A stretch of 57,841 nt of DNA from an uncultured Eubacteriales bacterium (GCA_900317095.1 ONFL01000047.1:1-57841), one strand, 5' to 3'; positions 1 through 8,808 are shown, numbered from the stretch's first letter. Notes: a model not told the origin generated them from the sequence alone. Numbers and translations: made by a program.

Positions 1-327
1 GAAATTGTCCAGGCGGATAAGGACTGCAGCATCGTGAAAGCTGATCTGAAGCAGGAGTCCATGAACCTGAACGGGCATGTCCACGGCGGAATGATCTATT
101 CCATGGCAGACTGCGTCGCCGGACTGACGGCCCGGTCCGGCGAGGGCGATTTTGTCACCCAGAGCTCCCATTTCAATTTTCTCAGCAATGTGACCGGAGG
201 TACGATCTACGCCAAGGGCGAGATCGTCCGCCGGGGCCGGACCATCGTCATCCTCCACATCACCGTCACAGATGAAGAAGGAAAGCTGCTGGCGGACGGG
301 GTAATGGACATGTTCCGCATCCGCTGA
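1..327 (+). CDS. PaaI-family hotdog thioesterase, 5' end outside window
   Basis: The frame is open from base 1, so the gene starts upstream of the window and about 108 residues are visible. The segment NLNGHVHGGMIYSMADC matches the conserved hotdog-fold active-site region of PaaI/YdiI-type acyl-CoA thioesterases (N-x-x-G-x-x-H-G-G), and the end of the protein has the usual beta-strand pattern closing in GVMDMFRIR. Family members hydrolyse acyl- or aryl-CoA thioesters in the cytoplasm; the substrate here is unknown. An intrinsic terminator follows at once, so this is the last gene of its transcript. Confidence 0.85.
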   Translation, partial: EIVQADKDCSIVKADLKQESMNLNGHVHGGMIYSMADCVAGLTARSGEGDFVTQSSHFNFLSNVTGGTIYAKGEIVRRGRTIVILHITVTDEEGKLLADGVMDMFRIR

Positions 328-355
328 TATATGAAAAATATTCTCCGGACATGGC

Positions 356-391
356 AAAAGAGGGGGCGTGACCATTCACGTCCCCTCTTTT
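356..391. terminator. Bidirectional intrinsic terminator between thioesterase and hsp20
   Basis: A 16-bp stem (356-371 with 376-391, one G-T wobble, CCAT loop) is flanked by A and T runs on both sides. It can end the thioesterase transcript on the plus strand and the hsp20 transcript on the minus strand. Confidence 0.85.
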
Positions 392-478
392 GCGACTTGC
401 AGTATATTTTTATATTTTATGTTTAAGACCTGACAGACCCCTTCATGCTTACCGCATGAAGAACATCTCTTTCAAAGG

Positions 479-916
479 TCAGTCTATATTGATGTACTTG
501 ACTTCATCCACTTTCTTAGGCTGCTTCTTCGGGAAGCTGAGCGTGAGGATACCGTTTTCGAACTTCGCGCTGATATCGGTCTCGCTGAGATTCTTGCCTA
601 CATAGAAGCTCCTGCTGACGGATCCGGTGTAGCGTTCACGTCTGAGGTATCTGCCTTCCTTGTCCTTCTCGTCATTGTTCTTATTCTGAGTGGCAGTGAT
701 GGTCAGATAGCCGTCCTTGAGGTGGGCCTTGATATCTTCTTTCTTATATCCGGGAAGATCGATGTCCAGAATGCAGTCTGTTTCAGTTTCGCGGATATCT
801 GTCTTCATAACAGCCTGTCTGGGGATCTCTGCATAGCCTCTGCCATATACCGGCTCTGTGAAATCATCCATGAAATCATCAAATAAATTCTCTCCGAAAA
901 TGCTGGGTAATAACAT
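479..916 (-). CDS. hsp20: Hsp20/alpha-crystallin small heat-shock protein
   Basis: This 145-residue protein is the usual length for a bacterial small heat-shock chaperone. The alpha-crystallin domain spans about residues 35-140 and contains the typical DIDLPGYKKEDIKAHLKDG start and the closing ENGILTLSFPK motif. Family members form oligomers that hold unfolding proteins for refolding by ATP-dependent chaperones. AGGAGG lies just before ATG at 916. The gene stands alone behind a sigma-A promoter that overlaps a CIRCE operator (1018-1044), so HrcA should repress it at normal temperature. Confidence 0.95.
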   Translation of the reverse strand: MLLPSIFGENLFDDFMDDFTEPVYGRGYAEIPRQAVMKTDIRETETDCILDIDLPGYKKEDIKAHLKDGYLTITATQNKNNDEKDKEGRYLRRERYTGSVSRSFYVGKNLSETDISAKFENGILTLSFPKKQPKKVDEVKYINID

Positions 917-1001
917 CTTTATTCCTCCTGTAAATCTATGTCCGGCTGCCTGATGCAGCCTCCTGTACTCAAATCAGGTATCTTTCTTTCGTTCTAGATG
1001 T

Positions 1002-1030
1002 AATATAACACCAATTGTTAGCACTGTCAA
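1002..1030 (-). promoter_or_regulatory. Sigma-A promoter of hsp20
   Basis: Read on the minus strand, TTGACA (1025-1030) and TATATT (1002-1007) are separated by exactly 17 bp. The -35 hexamer lies inside the CIRCE element, which gives a direct route for HrcA repression. Confidence 0.8.
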
Positions 1031-1044
1031 CTGTTGAGTGCTAA
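1018..1044. promoter_or_regulatory. CIRCE operator (HrcA binding site)
   Basis: TTAGCACTG, a 9-bp spacer, then GAGTGCTAA. This is the CIRCE consensus TTAGCACTC-N9-GAGTGCTAA with one substitution. It covers the -35 hexamer of hsp20. HrcA itself is not in the window. Confidence 0.93.
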
Positions 1045-1191
1045 TTTTTTAAATATTTTTTATCACTGCGGATTGAACAGACATTTCCATTGATATGCCG
1101 TGCTTCTTATCCTTTCCTTCTGTGCTATAATGATTTCCATGATGCAGTTCGGATATTGAACGAATCTATTATTATTATAGAAAGGATCCAC

Positions 1192-2760
1192 ATGGCTTCG
1201 GAATTTGTTTCACTTGCTGTTATTACCGTTGTGGCCGCGGCCGTTCCGCTGATCGCGCGCCTGATCCCCCGGCAGATCATACCGGAGACGGTGCTGCTGA
1301 TCCTCTTCGGTGCGATACTGGGGCCCCATATGCTGGGGGTCATCCAGTCTGGAAGCGAGGCGGTCTCCATCCTCAAGGAACTGGGCTGCTCCTTCCTTTT
1401 CCTGCTGGCCGGATTTGAGATAGACCCCAGATCCATAACCGGAAAGGACGGCCTGCACGGACTGGCGACCTGGGGCGTGACATTTGTCATCGGTATCCTC
1501 ACAGCCAGTCTGGCCCCGGCTATAGCCAGCGGGACAGAGGGCATGCTGGCGACGGCTCTGCTTTTTACGACAACGGCTCTGGGCGCGCTGATGCCCATGC
1601 TCAAGGACAACCATCTGACCGGCACCAGAGTCGGCGACCTGATCATTTCCTATGGAACCTGGGGTGAGCTGGCGACCATTTTTGCGGTAGCCATCCTGCT
1701 GTCCGCCCGCTCCACCTGGAAGACGGCCCTCATACTCGGCCTGTTCGTCCTGCTCTGCGTCTGGCTTGCCCGCCTGGGGTCAAGAGCAGTGAAGGGCGGC
1801 CATGCCATTTATCGTTTTCTGGAGTCAAAATCAGATACCAATTCACAGACCACGGTGCGGATCACCATCATGCTGCTGGTCATCCTGGTGACATTCTCCG
1901 CTGTCTTTGACCTGGACATCGTACTGGGTGCCTTCGCGGCAGGCTTCGTACTCCGCTATATCATCCCGGAAGGGGACCACTCTCTGGAAATGAAGCTGGA
2001 CGGCATAGGCAGCGGCTTTTTCATTCCCCTCTTCTTCATCGCCTCCGGCTGCGGGATCGACCTGCGGGCAGTGGCAAAGATGCCCCTGCTGATGCTGCTT
2101 TTCATAGCCGGCCTGGTCCTGGTGCGGACGATCCCCATTGTCGTCAGTCTGACCCTGCGGCCTGACACCCGCAAAGAGATTTCCCTGCACGGCCGCTTTT
2201 CATGCGCTTTTTACTGCACAGCGGCCCTGCCTCTGGTTGTGGCCATCACCGGGATTGCCACAGACCACGGCCTGATGGAGGAAGATGTGGCCTCTGTTCT
2301 GGTCGCAGCCGGCGCGGTTACCGTTTTCCTGATGCCTTTCCTGGGTAAGCTGGTCTATACAGTCACAGATTCAGACCCTGCAGGAGCCCTCGCGCAGATC
2401 AGCCATGACCCCGGGCATTTCCGGGAAATCCTCCATCAGCATATGGAGCTTGCCCGCCAGCAGGCCAGCCAGTACCGGGATGCTGCCGGCGCCGCCATCC
2501 GCAGCAGCCTGGACACGATAGAGGATCCGCAGGAGAGAAAGGAAGCCGCCGAGATGACACAGCGGCACCTCCAGGAACAGCAGGAGCTGCTGCATAGGCA
2601 CCTGGCTCAGACCCGGCGCCTGCGCAAACGCCAATATGCCGAATTCTCCGCCTTTTACGCCGCCCATCATAATGGAAATCCGCCTGACGAACAGGCATTG
2701 GAAGAGATAGAGAAAACGATCGCCCGCGAAGCTGAAAAACAGATGAAGCAGGAGGACTAA
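1192..2760 (+). CDS. Cation:proton antiporter, CPA2 type
   Basis: The 522-residue protein has about twelve hydrophobic segments in residues 5-390 and a charged, Glu/Gln/Arg-rich cytoplasmic tail of roughly 110 residues. Motifs such as LFLLAGFEIDP and DLDIVLGAFAAGFVLR are typical of the Na+/H+ exchanger domain of CPA2 transporters (KefB/NapA-like). The role is monovalent cation/proton exchange at the membrane; the ion cannot be read from sequence. An ATG exists further upstream at 1090, but ATG 1192 is preferred because GAAAGGA lies just before it and the first membrane helix begins there. The tail is a predicted coiled coil, not a TrkA-N domain. The next gene starts 5 bases after the stop. 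Confidence 0.88.
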   Translation: MASEFVSLAVITVVAAAVPLIARLIPRQIIPETVLLILFGAILGPHMLGVIQSGSEAVSILKELGCSFLFLLAGFEIDPRSITGKDGLHGLATWGVTFVIGILTASLAPAIASGTEGMLATALLFTTTALGALMPMLKDNHLTGTRVGDLIISYGTWGELATIFAVAILLSARSTWKTALILGLFVLLCVWLARLGSRAVKGGHAIYRFLESKSDTNSQTTVRITIMLLVILVTFSAVFDLDIVLGAFAAGFVLRYIIPEGDHSLEMKLDGIGSGFFIPLFFIASGCGIDLRAVAKMPLLMLLFIAGLVLVRTIPIVVSLTLRPDTRKEISLHGRFSCAFYCTAALPLVVAITGIATDHGLMEEDVASVLVAAGAVTVFLMPFLGKLVYTVTDSDPAGALAQISHDPGHFREILHQHMELARQQASQYRDAAGAAIRSSLDTIEDPQERKEAAEMTQRHLQEQQELLHRHLAQTRRLRKRQYAEFSAFYAAHHNGNPPDEQALEEIEKTIAREAEKQMKQED

Positions 2761-2765
2761 TTAGT

Positions 2766-3854
2766 GTGAAAGATCCGAAACAGACAGGTACAGAACCTCA
2801 TAAGCGCCGCCCCCACTACAGCGGCAGATATCCTAAACGTTTTGAAGAAAAATATAAGGAATTGAATCCGGAAAAATACCAGGAGCAGGCCGAGCATGTG
2901 ATCGCCAAAGGAAATACCCCTGCCGGCACCCACATTCCCATCATGGTGCAGGAAATCCTGGATTTTCTGCAGATCCGGCCGGGCCAGCAGGGACTGGACT
3001 GCACCCTGGGCTACGGCGGCCACAGCACGAAAATGCTGGAGCAGCTTGCGGGAAAGGGACACCTGTATTCTCTGGACTGCGATCCCATAGAGATAGAAAA
3101 GACGACCGCACGCCTGCGCGGCCGAGGTTTCGGAGAGGATATCTGGACTCCCATAAAAACAAACTTTGCCAATATAGACCAGGTCGCCGCAGACTACGGC
3201 AGCTTCGATTTCGTGCTGGCCGACCTCGGCGTCTCTTCCATGCAGATAGACAATCCACAGCGGGGCTTTACCTGGAAGGCGGACGGTCCTCTGGATCTGC
3301 GCTTCGACCCGCAGAAGGGGGAGCCGGCCAGCCAGCGGCTGCGCAGCCTCACGGAGGACGAATTCGAGGGCATGCTGATCGAGAATTCGGACGAGCCCTA
3401 TGCGGCACAGATCGCGGCCGAGGTCTTCCGGGAAATGAAAAGAGGAGAAAAGTTCACAGACACATTCGCCCTGCGTCATGCAGTAGAGACGGCCGTCGCC
3501 GCGTCCGCCGATCTTAGAGGAGCCGACAGGCAGGAACTGGCCGAGGCCCAGAAAAAAGCCTGCGCCAGAGTCTTCCAGGCCCTGCGCATAGATGTGAATT
3601 CTGAATTTGAAGTACTCTATGCCTTTCTGGAAAAGCTCCCGCATATCTTAAAAGACGGCGGCCGGGCAGCCATCCTCACATTCCACTCCGGCGAAGACCG
3701 CCTGGTCAAGAAAGCCTTCAAGGCAGGAAAAAAGGCCGGCATATACGCCTCCATCTCGGAAGACGCCATCCGGCCCTCCCGGCAGGAGTACTATGCCAAC
3801 CCCCGGTCCCATTCCACAAAGCTGCGCTGGGCTGTCAGGCAAACCCTTCCGTAA
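2766..3854 (+). CDS. RsmH/MraW-family methyltransferase paralogue
   Basis: The 362-residue protein carries the RsmH landmarks: HIPIMVQEIL, the SAM loop DCTLGYGGHS, FVLADLGVSSMQID, NPQRGFTWKADGPLDLRFD, and near the end ILTFHSGEDRLVKKAFK. RsmH N4-methylates C1402 of 16S rRNA. Canonical RsmH is about 310 residues and sits in the mraZ-ftsL cell-wall cluster. This one has a basic 55-residue N-terminal extension and follows an antiporter. That suggests a second, divergent copy (RsmH2-like), though it could be the only copy. The start is GTG at 2766, placed by GGAGG at 2751-2755 inside the antiporter gene, so the two genes are probably translationally coupled. Confidence 0.85.
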   Translation: MKDPKQTGTEPHKRRPHYSGRYPKRFEEKYKELNPEKYQEQAEHVIAKGNTPAGTHIPIMVQEILDFLQIRPGQQGLDCTLGYGGHSTKMLEQLAGKGHLYSLDCDPIEIEKTTARLRGRGFGEDIWTPIKTNFANIDQVAADYGSFDFVLADLGVSSMQIDNPQRGFTWKADGPLDLRFDPQKGEPASQRLRSLTEDEFEGMLIENSDEPYAAQIAAEVFREMKRGEKFTDTFALRHAVETAVAASADLRGADRQELAEAQKKACARVFQALRIDVNSEFEVLYAFLEKLPHILKDGGRAAILTFHSGEDRLVKKAFKAGKKAGIYASISEDAIRPSRQEYYANPRSHSTKLRWAVRQTLP

Positions 3855-3905
3855 TCATCCAGTGAAAAAAACCGCTTATCGCAGGTTAATTGCTGACTGG
3901 TTGTC

Positions 3906-5273
3906 TTATTTCTCCTGAAATAAGTCTTCCAATGTATATTCGTGAATATTATCTCCATGTTCCATGTCATCAGAAAATCCGGATTTGGAGAAAAGATAGT
4001 ATTCTCTATGAAGTTTTTCTGCGAATATCGAAGTGCTTTCCTTTAAATGTTCCAGCATGGCACTCGAAAATGCCTTGTTCCTGTATTTGCATTCCACCAC
4101 CAGAAGCACATCGCCGGACCGGGACAATCCGTCTATTTCGACAGATCTTCCCAGGGAAGTCTTATCTGCTCTGAAGTTCTGGATTTCAGGAAAAACACCC
4201 GGAAGCTTTCCCCTTCTGTTTTCCTGGTCCAGGAAAAGCAAAGCGGTATCCTCAAAACCCTTGTCCAAAAACTCCCTTATCGGCGCAGAAAGATCAGAAA
4301 GCACTCTCTTGCCGTTGATCCGGATCAGTTCCTGCCTGTCATAAACGAATAGATACCAGAACCGAAGCATTGGATCTGCGATCACATAGTAATGACTGTT
4401 TTTATTACCCATAAATGTGGAACGTTTTTCCAGAATTTCACTTTTTAACAGCGTCGATATATACTTCGAAACCTTGCTGCTCTCCTCATGAATATCCAGG
4501 CTGATATCCTTAAGTGAATAATGCCGGTGAGCAGCCGAACGAAGAATGGCATTATATACATCCTGTACTTTCGTGGAATTTGAAAGCACCTGATCCGGCA
4601 GATTGTAAAAGGTTCCGAATTCATTAAACAGAAGCCGTTCCAGATTTTCAGAAAAGGACTCTTTCGGGTCTACGGCGGCCAGGTAATAGGGATAAGAAGA
4701 CATTAGAGACAGATACGCGCATTTCTCCTCAGCCGGCATTCCTTCGAGAAACAGGAGCGCCTCATCAAACAGCAGTCTGCCGATCCGCATCTCAAAAGTT
4801 TTCCGTTTGTACAGAGGTGCCTTCTGATCCTCCAGTTCTCTTTTCAGAAAAGATACATCGCTTCCCAGGATAATCGTAAAAATGTTCTCTGGTGCATGAT
4901 CGACGAATTCCTGAAGAACGGACGGAAAAGCCTGATCTTGCGACACGATATACGGATATTCATCGATAATGAAAAGAAACCGTTCATTTCCAGCCGCCTG
5001 AAGCAGGGCGTCAAATGCCTCCTGCCAGCCGGAATACACGAAAGAGGCAGGAAGACGCAGGAGTTTATTTAATTCATAGGAAAAGGATTTAAGATTTCCA
5101 TAGGAGGTATCCTGCTTTGCCTGGAAAAACACTCCCTTCTTTCCATCAAAAAAATGTCTAACCAAAGCAGACTTTCCAATCCTGCGTCTGCCGTAGATCA
5201 CGCCGAACTCTTTTCTGTTTCCCGAATATCTGCGTTCGAGTTCTTCCAGTTCCTTTACTCTTCCAAAAAACAT
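3906..5273 (-). CDS. AAA ATPase with C-terminal DUF234/nuclease-like domain
   Basis: This 455-residue protein begins MFFGRVKELEELERRY, typical of the ATPase_2 family. Walker A is GRRRIGKSALV at about residues 27-37 and Walker B is FLFIIDEYPY. A winged-helix segment follows (about residues 240-310), then a C-terminal DUF234-like region with EIDGLSRSGDVLLVVECKY, which resembles the D-E-x-K core of PD-(D/E)xK nucleases. Such ATPases are common as accessory genes and their function is unknown. ATG 5273 is chosen over an upstream codon because GGGAG precedes it. The gene is visibly more AT-rich than its neighbours and has its own promoter with three iterated palindromes, which together suggest acquisition by transfer. 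Confidence 0.85.
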   Translation of the reverse strand: MFFGRVKELEELERRYSGNRKEFGVIYGRRRIGKSALVRHFFDGKKGVFFQAKQDTSYGNLKSFSYELNKLLRLPASFVYSGWQEAFDALLQAAGNERFLFIIDEYPYIVSQDQAFPSVLQEFVDHAPENIFTIILGSDVSFLKRELEDQKAPLYKRKTFEMRIGRLLFDEALLFLEGMPAEEKCAYLSLMSSYPYYLAAVDPKESFSENLERLLFNEFGTFYNLPDQVLSNSTKVQDVYNAILRSAAHRHYSLKDISLDIHEESSKVSKYISTLLKSEILEKRSTFMGNKNSHYYVIADPMLRFWYLFVYDRQELIRINGKRVLSDLSAPIREFLDKGFEDTALLFLDQENRRGKLPGVFPEIQNFRADKTSLGRSVEIDGLSRSGDVLLVVECKYRNKAFSSAMLEHLKESTSIFAEKLHREYYLFSKSGFSDDMEHGDNIHEYTLEDLFQEK

Positions 5274-5377
5274 TCCCTTGCTCCCTGAACCATCTGTACT
5301 TCTCAAAAGCAATTTCCGACATAGTTATCTGACACAATTCACAGTACATATTACAGCTTGTATAAATGCCGGCCGTA

Positions 5378-5418
5378 AGTTATTAACTCTATAGTTACTA
5401 ACTTGTGAGTTCCTAACT
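5378..5418. repeat. Three 11-bp palindromic iterons with 15-bp period
   Basis: AGTTATTAACT (5378), AGTTACTAACT (5393) and AGTTCCTAACT (5408) repeat at exactly 15-bp steps. The first two are palindromes around a single base; the third has one decayed arm. They lie just downstream of the ATPase promoter, about 105-145 bp before the start codon, which suits a repressor operator. Confidence 0.75.
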
Positions 5419-5423
5419 TCTAT

Positions 5424-5452
5424 ACTATAACATATCGCCGTTAGATTCACAA
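5424..5452 (-). promoter_or_regulatory. Promoter of the AAA ATPase gene
   Basis: On the minus strand TTGTGA (5447-5452) and TATAGT (5424-5429) are 17 bp apart. Transcription would start near 5417, at the edge of the iterated palindromes 5378-5418. Confidence 0.55.
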
Positions 5453-5542
5453 GGATAGGGGGGCGGATATTTTCCTGGACAAGCTAAGCTGTCTTCATCG
5501 TCTGTATTCCCCTGAGAAAGATCTAAACATTCAATCCTGTGT

Positions 5543-5767
5543 TCAGATCAAAAAGTCATCATCATTTATAATTTCCATATCTACTGCCTCATCAACCCAT
5601 GAGGGGTCGTATACGGTTTTTCCCATTGCGGCGCCGCAGGAAGGACATTTCTTATAGGCTTTGTCTGACTTGCAATGACATATCGAGCATTCGTACACAT
5701 CCTTCCGGAGGAAATGGGTATGTAAGGTCCAGTGTCCTCTCTTTTCTTTTTTTGATAATATTCCCAT
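5543..5767 (-). CDS. Small zinc-ribbon protein
   Basis: A 74-residue protein with the cysteine set ECSICHC (C27, C30, C32) and CPSCG (C41, C44), a rubredoxin-like zinc knuckle, followed by an acidic C-terminal tail. GGGAGG lies before its ATG, and it begins 6 bases after the MATE stop, so it is probably co-transcribed with that pump. Small ribbons of this type are widespread in Clostridia without known function. Confidence 0.7.
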   Translation of the reverse strand: MGILSKKEKRGHWTLHTHFLRKDVYECSICHCKSDKAYKKCPSCGAAMGKTVYDPSWVDEAVDMEIINDDDFLI

Positions 5768-5773
5768 TTTGAT

Positions 5774-7198
5774 TTACCTCCCTGTGTTTCTATTTAAGTG
5801 TTTCTTCTTCCAGCGGCGGAAGAGGAGCAGGGCAAAGACGCCGCCGCACAGCTCGCCGGCGAGAACCGCGCTGACCAGACCGTAGAGGCCGAAGAAATGG
5901 TTGAAAAGGACCATGAAAGGAATATAAAATACCAGCTCACGGACGCAGGAGTGCAGCAGAGTCCCCGAGCCGTAACCCACGGCCTGCATACAGAAAGAGG
6001 TGTTGAAATTTGTAAACTGGAGCGGTGACTGTATGCAGCGGATCCGCAGGAAAACGACGGCGAAGACGATGGCTGCTGCGCTGTCGGCAGCGCTGGTGCC
6101 CACATTCGTATTGAGGAAGAGGCTGCAGACCGGTCCGGCCAGCAGCTCGTAAAGAGCGATGGCCGCCGCCGAGATACTGTAGCCCCACAGGCGGGCGGTT
6201 CTGATCACCGCGTTCATCCGCGGGTGGTCGCCGGAGCTGTAATTGTAGGCGACGATGGGCAGCATAGCCTGACCGATGCCGACATTTATAGCGTTAGGCA
6301 GGCGTTCCGCTTTCATGACGATGCCGATGGCCGCCAGCTGCAGATCGCCATGGGCTGCCATCAGATAGTTCAGGACCACATTTGCGGCATCAAAGAGACC
6401 AGTCAGCAGGGCGGAAGGGACGCCTACAGAAAAAAGCTCCCGGATATCCCGCCGCCGTATGTTTTTCAGGTCACTGAGCCGCAGGCTCAGCGGCGAGGAA
6501 GCGGACAATCTGTAGATGGTGATAGTAATATAAAAGAAAGAAACGATATTGGAGAGCAGGGTCGCGATGGCGGCGCCTTCTACCTCTCTTCCGGGCGGCA
6601 GGATCACAAACATAAACAGAGGATCAAGCACAATATTAAGCAGGCCGCCTATGGAAAGACCCAGGCCTGCCTGCCGGGAATAGCCGGCATTTCTGAGCAG
6701 ATGGGCGCCTGCCTCGGATGCGATGACCGGAATATCGCCCAGCACGACAACATATGTCAGATACTGGCGGCCGAATTCCAGAGTATTTTCGGAGGCTCCC
6801 AGGAAATTCAGGAGCGGATCCATGAATATGCCGACGAAGAGGGAATAGAGGATAGCTATGCCGACAGCCCCGTAAAAGCTGAAGGCGGCTACGCTCTTTG
6901 CCTGTCTGGTCTCTCCCCGTCCGGACAGGCGGGCGATCAGGCTGCCGCCGCCCACGCCGAAGAGATTTCCGAAAGAAATGGTCAGCATGAAGACGCTGAA
7001 GGCCAGGGTAACCGCCGCTGTCTTGTAGGCGTCGCCGGACTGACCTATATAAATGGTATCTACCATGTTGTAGATGAGGTTGATCAGCTGGCTGATCACC
7101 GTAGGCACCGCCATCTTAAAAAGCGCCCTGGCTACCGGCATGGTCTCAAAGAGCTCCTTCTTGCCGGCATCTATCTGTCCCCCGGACTGTGTCTGCAT
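5774..7198 (-). CDS. MATE family multidrug/sodium efflux transporter
   Basis: The 474-residue integral membrane protein has twelve hydrophobic segments. Typical MATE signatures include PVARALFKMAVPTVISQLIN near the N-terminus and GGLLNIVLDPLFMFVILP at the domain boundary. MATE proteins export drugs or metabolites using Na+ or H+ gradients. It lies 55 bases downstream of cbiL and just before the zinc ribbon, so the three may form one transcript. It is one of three MATE genes in this window. Confidence 0.93.
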   Translation of the reverse strand: MQTQSGGQIDAGKKELFETMPVARALFKMAVPTVISQLINLIYNMVDTIYIGQSGDAYKTAAVTLAFSVFMLTISFGNLFGVGGGSLIARLSGRGETRQAKSVAAFSFYGAVGIAILYSLFVGIFMDPLLNFLGASENTLEFGRQYLTYVVVLGDIPVIASEAGAHLLRNAGYSRQAGLGLSIGGLLNIVLDPLFMFVILPPGREVEGAAIATLLSNIVSFFYITITIYRLSASSPLSLRLSDLKNIRRRDIRELFSVGVPSALLTGLFDAANVVLNYLMAAHGDLQLAAIGIVMKAERLPNAINVGIGQAMLPIVAYNYSSGDHPRMNAVIRTARLWGYSISAAAIALYELLAGPVCSLFLNTNVGTSAADSAAAIVFAVVFLRIRCIQSPLQFTNFNTSFCMQAVGYGSGTLLHSCVRELVFYIPFMVLFNHFFGLYGLVSAVLAGELCGGVFALLLFRRWKKKHLNRNTGR

Positions 7199-7253
7199 AT
7201 CTTTAACTTCCCTGCTTTTTATAAACTGTAGTAAAAAAATGTTCTTCCGATTA

Positions 7254-7943
7254 TCATTTCCCCTCTGCCTCGTCGTTTACGATCAGCAGAGAGAAGTAGC
7301 CGGCCTTGTCCGGCATTTCTTCCACAGAATTGTAGATTTTCTCGCCCGCCATGCCGCAGTTTTCCACCAGCATGGCTTCTTTTCCACTTTCCCGCAGCTG
7401 CCGGCGGATCTGTCCCAGATGGGAACCGGCTTTCATGATGACCACAGTGCCCTCAGCTGGCGCCCCTTCCGGCAGGCCTGCCGGGTAAATGTGCAGCTGG
7501 TCTCTGCCGCTGACCAGGCTTGTGCCCAGCCGCGCTGCCGCTGCCGCGAAGGAGGGAATGCCGCTGACCAGGCGGGCCTCAAATCCTGCCCTTTCCACCC
7601 TCTCCTGCAGGTAGCCGAATGTGGAATAAATGCTGACATCCCCCAGGGTCAGAAAGAGGACATTCTCTCCCCGGCTCAGGAAAGCGCAGATCCGGTCTGC
7701 CGCCTTGTCATGGCTGGCTCCCAGGATCTTCCTGTCCATAGTCATGGGCATGTCCAGGGCCAGCAGAGTCTTATCAGCAATCTCCGGCACCGCCTCAGCA
7801 GCGATCCTGTAAGCCGCCGACCGCTCCGGGCTCTGTCCGGGAAAGGCAATAACTTCGTTTTCCCGGATCAGCCGGCAGGCCTTAAGAGTCATCAGCTCCG
7901 GATCGCCCGGGCCGACCCCCACTCCATATAGTATTCCCTTCAT
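7254..7943 (-). CDS. cbiL: Precorrin-2/cobalt-factor-2 C20-methyltransferase
   Basis: The 229-residue protein has the tetrapyrrole methylase fold. The first motif GVGVGPGDPELMTLKA is the SAM and substrate loop, LTLGDVSIYSTFGYL is the second conserved block typical of CbiL/CobI, and SGIPSFAAAAARLG is the third. It adds the C20 methyl group during cobalamin ring synthesis. ATG 7943 is chosen over an in-frame codon 30 bases upstream because AAAGGGGAC precedes it. No other corrin-ring gene is adjacent; only cobD appears, about 28 kb away, so the pathway genes are scattered or incomplete here. Confidence 0.9.
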   Translation of the reverse strand: MKGILYGVGVGPGDPELMTLKACRLIRENEVIAFPGQSPERSAAYRIAAEAVPEIADKTLLALDMPMTMDRKILGASHDKAADRICAFLSRGENVLFLTLGDVSIYSTFGYLQERVERAGFEARLVSGIPSFAAAAARLGTSLVSGRDQLHIYPAGLPEGAPAEGTVVIMKAGSHLGQIRRQLRESGKEAMLVENCGMAGEKIYNSVEEMPDKAGYFSLLIVNDEAEGK

Positions 7944-7983
7944 AGCTGTCCCCTTTCCGATCCTTGCTTCCACACTGATATGT

Positions 7984-8565
7984 CTAGAATAAGGTCATCT
8001 GCTCGTACTGCCGGCTAAGGGCCAGCTCCGGCGGGGTCTTCGCCAGCAGCTGCCCCGTGCGCTCATCGTCCTGCAGCCAGGCAGCTATATCCCTGCGGCC
8101 CAGGATCAGCGGCATGCGGTCGTGCACCGGAGCCATGCTGCTGTTAGCCTGCGTGGTAATGATGATAAAGCGGGGCTGTGTTCCGATAAAATTATAAAAA
8201 CCCGCCATAAAGAAAACATTTTCCCCGGGCAGGGTGAATGTGACCTTGTCCTTTTTACGGTCCCATTCATAAAAAAGAGCGGCCGGCAGCAGGCAGCGCC
8301 GCCGCATGACCCCTTCAGAAAATGTCTTCTTTGTCAGGACAGTCTCGGCCCGGGCATTGATCAGCAGACTGCCTCTCCCCTTAAGGGGAAGCCCCCACTG
8401 CATGGGCTCCAGGACCAGATCACTGCCGTCCGCCCGGATGACCGGGGCAGCCTCTGACGGATGAATGTCACCGGAAAAATCATCTATCCGGCCTTTCTCC
8501 CGAAGGAAGGCCATACGGCGCAGTTCCTGGGTCATCTGCGCCGAAATGCCATATCTGCAGCACAT
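7984..8565 (-). CDS. SOS response-associated peptidase (SRAP/HMCES/YedK family)
   Basis: The 193-residue protein begins MCCRYG, so Met removal exposes the catalytic Cys2 that forms a thiazolidine link to abasic sites in single-stranded DNA. Other active-site blocks are NARAET, YEWD and PVHDRMPLIL, which supply the conserved Asn, Glu and His. The family shields abasic sites during replication. It is slightly shorter than typical members (about 220 residues). Promoter-like TATAAT lies upstream (minus strand), followed by an AGAACATTTTT element shared with neighbours. Confidence 0.92.
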   Translation of the reverse strand: MCCRYGISAQMTQELRRMAFLREKGRIDDFSGDIHPSEAAPVIRADGSDLVLEPMQWGLPLKGRGSLLINARAETVLTKKTFSEGVMRRRCLLPAALFYEWDRKKDKVTFTLPGENVFFMAGFYNFIGTQPRFIIITTQANSSMAPVHDRMPLILGRRDIAAWLQDDERTGQLLAKTPPELALSRQYEQMTLF

Positions 8566-8652
8566 GAGGCAGCCCCCTTTCTCTTAAATAAAAATGTTCT
8601 TCCGCTATTATAAGCCATCAGCAGATCTTTTTCACCTGAAATGCAAAGAAAA

Positions 8653-8675
8653 GCGCCTGTCAGGCAAACAGGCGC
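8653..8675. terminator. Hairpin, second of a tandem pair
   Basis: A perfect 8-bp stem (8653-8660 with 8668-8675, 7-base loop) is followed on the minus strand by TTTTCTTT. It backs up the stronger terminator beside it. Confidence 0.65.
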
Positions 8676-8684
8676 ATATAAAAA

Positions 8685-8713
8685 ACCCGGTCCCATGAGG
8701 TAAGGGGCCGGGT
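8685..8713 (-). terminator. Intrinsic terminator of the flavodoxin gene
   Basis: A 10-bp GC-rich stem (8685-8694 with 8704-8713, one wobble) is followed by a T run on the minus strand. An extra small hairpin, GGCGGG-TATC-CCCGCC (8755-8770), lies in the same 3' untranslated region. Confidence 0.8.
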
Positions 8714-8808
8714 CTTTTAACCAGGAATTTATTCTATTGTTATAGTGAGGCTTTGGCGGGTATCCCCGCCGGAGGGTACTTTTGCTATTGATTACAGAAA
8801 CAATATTA

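Noticed and set aside
6224-7231. 335-codon plus-strand frame opposite the MATE gene
   Set aside because: Composition is typical of a shadow frame; the MATE protein on the other strand is unambiguous.
8590-8604. LexA box before the SRAP gene
   Set aside because: Only one GAAC half-site is present, so I report a shared element, not an SOS box.
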